Assembly: GCF_016901815.1 (NCBI RefSeq)
Contig: NZ_JACSNR010000005.1
Location: 1 to 64,000 of the forward strand
Length of the DNA stretch: 64,000 bases
Source of the DNA: Hydrogenoanaerobacterium saccharovorans
GTDB lineage: Bacteria > Bacillota > Clostridia > Oscillospirales > Ruminococcaceae
Direction: 5' to 3'
The notes under the pieces were generated by a model that saw only the letters and a list, made by a program, of their open reading frames with translations, made no database searches and had not been told where the DNA came from. Both the position numbers and the translations under genes were made by a program. Below, piece by piece: positions 26,270-33,174 of this stretch. How positions within the stretch are numbered: position 1 is the first letter of the stretch; each line of letters begins with the position of its first letter.

Positions 26270-28291
26270 ATGAAAGCAAAAAGACTGACCGCTCTGGCGC
26301 TGGCAGCTCTGATGGCTGCCTCCACAACGAGCGTAGCACTGGCCGCTCCGGGTGATGTAGATAAGGATCAGGCACTGAACTTCTACGCCGGCGCTGTTGG
26401 CGATGACCTCTATATGATGGACGAAGATGGCTATATCCGTGCAGCGGTAGATGGCGACTTCGCTCCTGGTGATGACATTTACCTGGCACTGAAGGAGTAT
26501 CCTTCTGCAAGCAGCACAGAATTCAAGCGCATGAATGTATATGCTGACTGGGCAGTGGGCAAGAGCTGGGTAGACGATGTTGATATCGTGTACAAGAAGG
26601 GTCAGTGGAAAACTGCGGTTAATCCCACACTGAGATATACCACACAGGGATATAGCATCGCAGCATTGAACGGGCAGACTTTTGATAGTAATTCGCTGAA
26701 TGATGCCACTTTGATTTCGCTTGCAAAGAAGGCAGCTGAAACAGCTCGTGCTAGTGCAGAGGCAGAAGTTCTTAAAAAGTATGAACAGGACGCAGAAAAA
26801 TTGCGTGCTACTCAGACTGTATACAAATATAAAGGTGAAAGCTATCTGACAAAGGAGGAAGTGGTAGCTGAAGCTGTTAAGGACGGTCTCTACAACGAAA
26901 AGGACTATATTACTGTTGATGGAACTCCGGCACTGAATAAGGATGGTCTGAAAACAGCAACAGCTGGATATAAGAATGATAAGACTCTCTATTTGACACA
27001 GGAAGAAGCGCTGAAGGCTGCTGGATGGGTTCAGTACAATACTGAGACGCACAAAGATCTCTATACTTCTGGTCAGAATGAAAATGGCTATGGCACTCTT
27101 ACAGAAACACAGGACAGTCTCACACTGTTTGAAACTTTCCTTAATCAAAATTCTTATGAAAAGACAAAGGTATATGTAAACGGCGATAAGTCGAAGTATG
27201 TATATCTGCAAGAAAAGCTCACCCCTGCTCTCTTTGCTGAACAGTTGGGTAGTCCTTATGCTGTAGTTAATGAAACAACTTACTACACTGAATCTGCTGA
27301 AGGGACAAAAAGCATTGTAACAGTAGTAGAAGGCCTGAAGGGATACTTTGACGCAAGCAATAAGTTCATTGGAGACACTAGTGCAGTTTACAATGATATG
27401 CAAAGCAAGGGACTTGCTACAGAAGATACTGAAACTAAGTACGCTGTTAATGGGAAATTTGTAACAGCAGCTGAGGCACAGGCTGCTGCTAAGCAGGAAG
27501 TTACTAATGCTATCAATGGTACTTCCAGAGCAAATATTTCTAATGGTGTTGCAATCAGCACCTTCTCTGGCAACCCCACAGGCAGCTATGATGGTTATAA
27601 TACCGAGAGCGGCTATGCTTACTGGGTAAAGATCAGCACCAAGGAATCCACTGGTACCAAGGACATCGATCTGGTTGGTGACATCAGCATCGGTCGTACC
27701 AAGTCTTCCGCCAAGGGCAACGAAGTAACCCTGGGTGTGACCCTGACTAACACTGATAATGCCAACAAGGGCGACTACACCGACCGTGAGGACGATGTTT
27801 ATATCGAGTCCGGCACCCGTGCAGTAGTTTCCTTCGCGGACGACGCAAGCGATGAGTTCACCGTAGAGTTCGGCGACGATGCTTACTTCGTATTCAACGC
27901 CCGTGGTCAGGGCAAGCTGAACCTGGCTTACAACACCAAGTACGACAAGGACTTCGCTTACGACTATGATGATGCCAACATCGACTTCATCAACTTCGAG
28001 GGCGAGCCCACTACCAACCGTACCGGTACCCTGTATATCTACGCCGATGAGGACAGCTATATCTACGAAGTGACCTCCAAGGGCGCTAAGAAGATCAACG
28101 GTGCTTACTACGATGATGACGAGGAAGCCTGGGTAATCCGTACCCGCAACCTGACCTCTTATGCCATTTCGGATAAGAAGCTCAAGACTGTGGATCAGAT
28201 GAATAACGGTTCTTCGTCCAGCAGCAAGCCCGGCAGCAATTCGGGCAGCGGCAGCAACAATGGCAAGCCCAATCCCGATACCGGCCGATAA
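26270..28291 (+). CDS. Large secreted mosaic protein ending in NPDTG
   Basis: A 673-residue protein. A signal peptide covers about residues 1-26 (cleavage near ALA-APG). A conserved-looking N-terminal domain runs to about residue 110, then a long Lys/Glu/Tyr-rich central region (about 112-425), then a beta-rich C-terminal domain (GQGKLNLAYNTKYD, FINFEGEP). A Ser/Gly/Asn linker ends in NPDTGR with no hydrophobic anchor. The DNA of the central part is clearly richer in A+T than the ends: 27121-27180 has 16 G+C of 60, 27841-27900 has 32 of 60. Ribosome binding site AGGAGG is at 26258-26263. Surface or matrix function is inferred; no enzyme motif is seen. Confidence 0.88.
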   Translation: MKAKRLTALALAALMAASTTSVALAAPGDVDKDQALNFYAGAVGDDLYMMDEDGYIRAAVDGDFAPGDDIYLALKEYPSASSTEFKRMNVYADWAVGKSWVDDVDIVYKKGQWKTAVNPTLRYTTQGYSIAALNGQTFDSNSLNDATLISLAKKAAETARASAEAEVLKKYEQDAEKLRATQTVYKYKGESYLTKEEVVAEAVKDGLYNEKDYITVDGTPALNKDGLKTATAGYKNDKTLYLTQEEALKAAGWVQYNTETHKDLYTSGQNENGYGTLTETQDSLTLFETFLNQNSYEKTKVYVNGDKSKYVYLQEKLTPALFAEQLGSPYAVVNETTYYTESAEGTKSIVTVVEGLKGYFDASNKFIGDTSAVYNDMQSKGLATEDTETKYAVNGKFVTAAEAQAAAKQEVTNAINGTSRANISNGVAISTFSGNPTGSYDGYNTESGYAYWVKISTKESTGTKDIDLVGDISIGRTKSSAKGNEVTLGVTLTNTDNANKGDYTDREDDVYIESGTRAVVSFADDASDEFTVEFGDDAYFVFNARGQGKLNLAYNTKYDKDFAYDYDDANIDFINFEGEPTTNRTGTLYIYADEDSYIYEVTSKGAKKINGAYYDDDEEAWVIRTRNLTSYAISDKKLKTVDQMNNGSSSSSKPGSNSGSGSNNGKPNPDTGR

Positions 28292-28403
28292 GCAGTCGAT
28301 CCGGACAAAGCAGCGACGAAGTCGCACAATCACACAAACCACGCAGATCCTTCACGGGACAGAGACAGACGGAGTTTCTCTCTGGGATTTGCGATGCTGA
28401 ATG
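28292..28403. other. Gene-free tail after the mosaic protein
   Basis: A short stretch before the terminator with no ribosome binding site or reading frame I can support. Confidence 0.5.
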
Positions 28404-28438
28404 AAAATCAAGGCGGACTGGGTTCCGCCTTGATTTTT
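28404..28438 (+). terminator. Terminator of the mosaic secreted protein
   Basis: A perfect 14-bp stem (AAAATCAAGGCGGA / TCCGCCTTGATTTT) with extra T residues. Confidence 0.93.
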
Positions 28439-28486
28439 TATTGAGGGGGCAAGCGCGGTTTGACTGGCAGGCATGTACAGGCATAC

Positions 28487-28516
28487 TTGCGCATTTTGAC
28501 GGAAATAGTATATAAT
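28487..28516 (+). promoter_or_regulatory. Promoter of the lipoprotein gene
   Basis: TTGCGC (28487-28492), an 18-base spacer and a perfect TATAAT (28511-28516). Confidence 0.75.
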
Positions 28517-28600
28517 AGAGGACATACAGGGAGTCATGCTCCTTTGGGGAAAAACGTGCCTTTTACAGAAGGACACAGAGAGAATACGAGGTAAAACAGG

Positions 28601-29563
28601 ATGAAAAAGCTGTTGAGTCTGATATTGGCAGTAAGCTGTACCGTCATGCTGATGACTGCCTGCCAGAGCGAACCCACATCGGAACAGGAGAGTTCTTCCC
28701 AGAGCCAGCCGAAGGATTATGCCTATCAGCTGGACCCGGAAAGTGTGCGGGTTTATGATGTAGCCGTTCCCAGCCGTGGGATCGAGATCCCGGGCACACT
28801 CACACTGCCTGCCGGTACTGATACCGATCGGGTACCGCTGGTGATTTTTGAACATGATCTGTTCGGGGATCGCAGTACCGATGGTGTCTTTGAGGATATT
28901 GCCCTGGGTCTTGCGGATCAGGGAATTGCCAGCATTGCCATAGATTTTTCCGGCTGCGGCGACAGTACCGAAGATTTTGCGGATAACTGTCCGTTCTTTA
29001 TTGATTGGGATGTGATTGCGGCCCGGGATTTTGCCATTGAGAATTCTCCCATTGACGATACCCGTCTGGGTCTGCTGGGATATGGATTTGGCGCGCGTAT
29101 GGCAATGGATGCCGGTGCGCTCAAGGATAGTCCGTATACTGCCATGAGCCTGATTTCGCCGATGGTAGGGGATTATGAGGATACCCTGCATCTGCTGTTC
29201 GGAACCGAATATGACCGTATGATTTCCGAGGCTTTCAGTGAGGCCCGGGGAACAGAATTTACAGCGGCAGACGGTATTACCCGGACCATCAGTGTAAACT
29301 GGTTTGATGATATGACCCTGTCTGATCCCATGAGCAAGGTACAGAATCTCAAGGGACATCTGCAGGTGATTTCTGCCACACAGGATGAGTTTGTACCCGG
29401 GGAAGTGACCCAGGCTCTGCTGGACGGTGCTGCGGATACCCGGGCCGAAGTGACTTCGCTGGAAGTGGAAAGCGATCATAGCTTTGGTTTCCCGCAGGCG
29501 GATTCGGCTGTCCGGGCCCAGGTGATTGACGCAGTTGTGACATTCTTTGCCGGAGCATTTTAA
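28601..29563 (+). CDS. Lipoprotein with alpha/beta-hydrolase fold, nucleophile absent
   Basis: A 320-residue exported lipoprotein. The signal peptide ends in the lipobox LMTAC (Cys 21). A Ser/Gln/Glu linker leads into an alpha/beta-hydrolase domain. The expected GxSxG elbow reads LLGYGFGARMAM, so Gly replaces the serine nucleophile, while a candidate Asp (SATQDEFVPG) and His (ESDHSFGF) remain. It may be a non-catalytic binding protein, or may use another residue. It is followed after 14 bases by a kinase-like gene. Fold assignment is by motif. Confidence 0.82.
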   Translation: MKKLLSLILAVSCTVMLMTACQSEPTSEQESSSQSQPKDYAYQLDPESVRVYDVAVPSRGIEIPGTLTLPAGTDTDRVPLVIFEHDLFGDRSTDGVFEDIALGLADQGIASIAIDFSGCGDSTEDFADNCPFFIDWDVIAARDFAIENSPIDDTRLGLLGYGFGARMAMDAGALKDSPYTAMSLISPMVGDYEDTLHLLFGTEYDRMISEAFSEARGTEFTAADGITRTISVNWFDDMTLSDPMSKVQNLKGHLQVISATQDEFVPGEVTQALLDGAADTRAEVTSLEVESDHSFGFPQADSAVRAQVIDAVVTFFAGAF

Positions 29564-29577
29564 GGGGAGGACGCTTG

Positions 29578-30165
29578 ATGGCAGTACAACCGGAACAGTT
29601 TGCAGAATATGAGGAGCTTTGCCGGAAGATTGAAGCCGGTACAGCAGCCGGACGATATATTGTAGCCATAGACGGACGCTGCGGCGCGGGAAAGAGCACA
29701 CTGGCCCAGCAGCTTGCCCGGGATCTGGGCGGACGGGTAGTGTGTGCGGATGATTTCTTTCTGCGTCCGGAACAGCGCACACCGGAGCGTCTGGCAGAGC
29801 CGGGCGGAAATCTGGACCGGGAACGCATGAAGTCGGAAGTGATCGACCGGCTGAGTGCGGATGCGCTCAGTTATACGCCGTTTGACTGTGGTGTGATGGA
29901 TTTTGGCAGTCCGGTGGAGCTTCCGCCGGCCCGTCTGACCATCGTGGAAGGGGCATACAGCCTGCACCCGTACTTTGGGGAGTATTATGATCTGGCAGTG
30001 TTTGTGACAGCGGATCTGGAAACCCGGCTGGCCCGGATCGGCGCCCGCCCCGGACACAACAATGTGGAGATGTTCCGCAAGCGCTGGATTCCCATGGAGG
30101 AGCGGTATCTGTCCGCCTGTGAAGTGGAAGCCCGCAGCAATCTGGTGATCGATACAACAAAATAG
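29578..30165 (+). CDS. Uridine-kinase-like P-loop protein
   Basis: A 195-residue NTPase of the uridine kinase/phosphoribulokinase superfamily. Walker A is DGRCGAGKST. The nearby CADDFF and the late EGAYSLHP are shared with uridine kinase-like proteins. Members without the full uridine kinase C-terminus are of unknown substrate. GGGGAGG at 29564-29570 precedes ATG 29578; a TTG at 29575 is less well spaced. It is probably co-transcribed with the lipoprotein gene. Confidence 0.85.
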   Translation: MAVQPEQFAEYEELCRKIEAGTAAGRYIVAIDGRCGAGKSTLAQQLARDLGGRVVCADDFFLRPEQRTPERLAEPGGNLDRERMKSEVIDRLSADALSYTPFDCGVMDFGSPVELPPARLTIVEGAYSLHPYFGEYYDLAVFVTADLETRLARIGARPGHNNVEMFRKRWIPMEERYLSACEVEARSNLVIDTTK

Positions 30166-30171
30166 CTGAAA

Positions 30172-30209
30172 ACAGAGCGTTTCTTTCTAAAGGAAGGCTC
30201 TGTTTTTTT
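30172..30209 (+). terminator. Terminator after the kinase-like gene
   Basis: ACAGAGC / GCTCTGT stem, an inner CTTTCT/AGGAAG helix, then a T7 run. Confidence 0.88.
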
Positions 30210-30222
30210 GTATGGAAAACGA

Positions 30223-30251
30223 TTGCGGGACATGGACAGGTGTGATAGAAT
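30223..30251 (+). promoter_or_regulatory. Promoter of the M20 amidohydrolase pair
   Basis: TTGCGG (30223-30228), a 17-base spacer and TAGAAT (30246-30251). Confidence 0.65.
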
Positions 30252-30289
30252 GAAAGTACAAATGGATTCCGATAAAGGAGGAATACACG

Positions 30290-31474
30290 ATGGATATTCG
30301 AGCATTGGCAGAAAAATATGAAGGCTATATCATCGAACAGCGCCGCTGGTTCCATGCTCATCCGGAACTGTCCTGGGAAGAGTTCGGCACCACCGATCAC
30401 ATCCAGGAAGAGCTGGAGAAGATGGGTCTGGAAGTACATCGGTTTGAAGGCCGTCCCGGCTGTACTGCGATGATTTACGGCGGAAAGGCAGTTCCCGGTG
30501 CCAAGACAGTGGCCCTGCGTGCGGATATTGACGCACTGCCGGTGGAGGAAAAGACCGGCCTGCCCTTCGCCAGTGAGAATCCCGGCGTGATGCATGCCTG
30601 CGGTCATGATAACCACATGGCAATGCTGCTGGGTGCCGCCAAGATCCTGTGCGAAGTCAAGGACGAGCTGGAAGGCAATGTAAAGCTGCTGTTCCAGGCG
30701 GCAGAGGAAACCTGCTTCGGTGCGGAGTATTATGTGCAGCAGGGTGTGCTGGACGGCGTGGATGCCATCTATGGACAGCATATCTGGGCTGGCCTGGAAG
30801 CGCCCTATCTGAATGTACAGCCGGGCGTGCGCATGGCAAGCTGCGATAACTTCACCATTACCGTAGAGGGCAGTTCCACCCATGGCAGTACCCCGCATCT
30901 GGGCACCGATGCCATTGTGGCAGCGGCTTCCATCATTATGAATATCCAGACCATCGTTTCCCGGAACAATGATCCGCTCAACGCCCTGGTGGTTTCCATT
31001 GGCGAGATCCATGGCGGACAGCGCTTCAATATCCTGGCAAACAAGGTGGTTATGGAGGGTACCTGCCGCACCCATTCCAGAGAGATGCGCGGCAAGATCG
31101 AGCCGCTGCTGCGCCGGATCTGTGAGGATACCGCCGCCGCGTTCGGTGCCAAGGCAGAACTGAAGTATGATGCCTTCCCCGGCCCGGTCATCAACGACCA
31201 TGACGATCTCAACCAGATCGCCCATGATGCCGCAGTCAAGCTGTACGGCGAAGAGGGAATCAAGGAAATGCCCCGTGTTATGGGCAGTGAGGACTTCGCC
31301 TATTTCATGGATGTGGTACCGGGTATCTTTGGCTTCCTGGGCAGCCGGGATGCTGAGCACCAGGCCAGCAATCACAATGACTGCTATGATGTTCCTGAAG
31401 ATGTTCTCAAGCGCGGTGCAGCCATGCACGCACAGTTTGCGGCAGATTACCTAAGCGCCAAAGCGCCCAAGTAA
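30290..31474 (+). CDS. M20-family amidohydrolase, copy 1
   Basis: A 394-residue metal-dependent amidohydrolase of the IAA-amino-acid/hippurate hydrolase type. RRWFHAHPELSWEEF, the metal motif HACGHDNHMAML, LLFQAAEE (the usual Pro is Ala here) and VMGSEDFAYF follow the family. Such enzymes release amino acids from N-acyl conjugates. AAAGGAGG precedes the ATG. A close paralogue starts 33 bases downstream; the two are probably one operon. Confidence 0.92.
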   Translation: MDIRALAEKYEGYIIEQRRWFHAHPELSWEEFGTTDHIQEELEKMGLEVHRFEGRPGCTAMIYGGKAVPGAKTVALRADIDALPVEEKTGLPFASENPGVMHACGHDNHMAMLLGAAKILCEVKDELEGNVKLLFQAAEETCFGAEYYVQQGVLDGVDAIYGQHIWAGLEAPYLNVQPGVRMASCDNFTITVEGSSTHGSTPHLGTDAIVAAASIIMNIQTIVSRNNDPLNALVVSIGEIHGGQRFNILANKVVMEGTCRTHSREMRGKIEPLLRRICEDTAAAFGAKAELKYDAFPGPVINDHDDLNQIAHDAAVKLYGEEGIKEMPRVMGSEDFAYFMDVVPGIFGFLGSRDAEHQASNHNDCYDVPEDVLKRGAAMHAQFAADYLSAKAPK

Positions 31475-31507
31475 CCCGCAAATGCAACATCAGGAGGAAA
31501 CAGAACA

Positions 31508-32698
31508 ATGAGTACCAACATTCGCGAACTGGCTGAGCAGTACAATGATTACATCATCGAACGCCGCCGCTACTATCATTCCTGCCCGGAGCTGTCCGGT
31601 CAGGAGATCCATACCACCGAAGCCCTGAAGGCCGATCTGGAGGCCATGGGTGTGGAAGTGGAGCTCTGCAAGACCTGTCATGGTCTGGTGGGCACCATCA
31701 AGGGCGGAAAGCCCGGCAAGGCTGTGGTAGCCCTGCGTTCGGATACCGATGCGCTGCCGGTGGAGGAAAAGACCGGTCTGCCCTTCGCCAGTGAGAATCC
31801 CGGCGTAATGCATGCCTGCGGTCATGATAACCACATGGCAATGCTGCTGGGTGCCGCCAAGATCCTGACCACCATCCGGGACGAGATCCCCGGCACAGTC
31901 AAGCTGCTGTTCCAGCCGGCAGAGGAAACTGCCCAGGGCGCCAAGGCAATGATTGCCGAGGGCGTTCTCAAGGGTGTGGATGCCATCTATGGCGCCCATA
32001 TCTGGGGCGATTTCGATGCGCCGTATATTGATGTATCCGCCGGCAACCGTATGGCCTGCTGCGATACCTTCCGCATCACAGTGGAGGGCAGCTCCACCCA
32101 TGGCAGTACCCCGCATCTGGGCACCGATGCCATCGTGGCAGCCGCTTCCATTATCATGAACATCCAGACCTATGTGTCCCGGAACAATGACCCGCTTAAC
32201 CCGCTGGTTGTCACAGTGGGCAAGATCGATGGCGGTCAGCGGTTCAATATCCTGGCTAACAAGGTTGTGATGGAGGGTACCTGCCGTACCTTCTCCCGCA
32301 AGACTCTGGAGACCATCGACAAGGATCTGGAGCGCATTGCCGCCAATACTGCCGCTGCTTTCGGCGCATCTGCATCGCTGGAGTACCAGCACCTTACCAC
32401 ACCGGTCATCAACGACCATGAGGACCTCAACCGGATCGCCCGGAACGCAGTGATCAAGCTGTATGGCGAGGAGGGTCTCGGTCATCTGCCCACCATGATG
32501 GGCAGTGAGGACTTCGCCTTCTTCATGGAGGAAGTGCCCGGCGTCTTTGGCTTCATCGGAAGCCGTGACCCGGAGCAGGGTTATATCTACACCAACCACC
32601 ATGAGAAGTACAGCGTGCCCGAAGAAGTGCTGCAGCGCGGCGCTGCCATGCACGCCCAGTTCGCGCTGGACTTCCTCACCGAAAAGGCCGGCGAATAA
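31508..32698 (+). CDS. M20-family amidohydrolase, copy 2
   Basis: A 396-residue paralogue of the upstream gene with the same motifs (RRRYYHSCPELSGQE, HACGHDNHMAML, LLFQPAEET, MMGSEDFAFF). A 114-base segment (31754-31867) matches copy 1 (30536-30649) with only two differences while the sequences just outside diverge. CAGGAGG precedes the ATG. Substrate unknown; retention of both copies suggests different acyl or amino acid preferences. Confidence 0.92.
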   Translation: MSTNIRELAEQYNDYIIERRRYYHSCPELSGQEIHTTEALKADLEAMGVEVELCKTCHGLVGTIKGGKPGKAVVALRSDTDALPVEEKTGLPFASENPGVMHACGHDNHMAMLLGAAKILTTIRDEIPGTVKLLFQPAEETAQGAKAMIAEGVLKGVDAIYGAHIWGDFDAPYIDVSAGNRMACCDTFRITVEGSSTHGSTPHLGTDAIVAAASIIMNIQTYVSRNNDPLNPLVVTVGKIDGGQRFNILANKVVMEGTCRTFSRKTLETIDKDLERIAANTAAAFGASASLEYQHLTTPVINDHEDLNRIARNAVIKLYGEEGLGHLPTMMGSEDFAFFMEEVPGVFGFIGSRDPEQGYIYTNHHEKYSVPEEVLQRGAAMHAQFALDFLTEKAGE

Positions 32699-32721
32699 CC
32701 GTCCGGTTTTAGCCTGAACTG

Positions 32722-32763
32722 AAAACTCCCCCGCCGGTTTTTTCCGGGCGGGGGAGTTTTTTT
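32722..32763 (+). terminator. Terminator after the M20 pair
   Basis: A stem of about 14 bp (AAAACTCCCCCGCC / GGGCGGGGGAGTTTT) followed by T residues. Confidence 0.93.
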
Positions 32764-33133
32764 GCCGGGCAGGGGCATCGCAGGCATGGCATTGCGGAAG
32801 CCTTCCGCTGCCGGATGGGGCACCCGTGGGCAACACGGCTCCCGGCAGCGGAGCTTCCCGGCAGGGCGCCTGTGTATCAGACGGTATCCCGGGGCCGGGC
32901 ACAGTGCTCATGCGGCGGAATACAGGCCATCGGCTTAGCGGGCGGCTCTGACCGGAAATATACCCGCCGGTCAGAGCCAGGGGGAATCCGGACGCCAGGC
33001 TCCATGGTTTCGGATTCACACGGTTTTCCACCGTTCCGGCAGCGGGCGGAGGAAAACCCCAGCCTGCCCGGGTGGAATAACTGCCCCTGATGACCGGACC
33101 ATCCGGATCAGGCTGTCGGCAAATCAGCGCAGC
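32764..33133 (-). other. Highly structured gene-free region, possible RNA
   Basis: No credible gene lies here on either strand. Several strong inverted repeats occur: about 16 bp at 32798-32865 around an inner CCGTG/CACGG hairpin; GGCTCTGACCGG pairing across 32944-32979; GAATCCG/CGGATTC at 32984-33017. On the minus strand pieces resemble a cobalamin riboswitch core in the right order (CCGTGTGAATCCG, CCCGC, CACTGTG, GGGATACC), but the compact CCCGCNNCTGT box is broken up and no gene follows it. Candidate ncRNA or decayed riboswitch, low confidence. Confidence 0.3.
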
Positions 33134-33167
33134 AAAAAACACCAGTCCCATAGGGGCTGGTGTTTTT
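33134..33167 (-). terminator. Terminator of the GH3 gene
   Basis: ACACCAGTCCC / GGGGCTGGTGT stem with an A6 tract at 33134-33139, read as T6 on the minus strand. T5 on the other side makes it potentially bidirectional. Confidence 0.88.
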
Positions 33168-33174
33168 ATATGGG

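Noticed and set aside
32815-33151. Frames on both strands in the structured region after the M20 genes
   Set aside because: They have no ribosome binding sites and are made of hairpin arms; no recognisable protein features.
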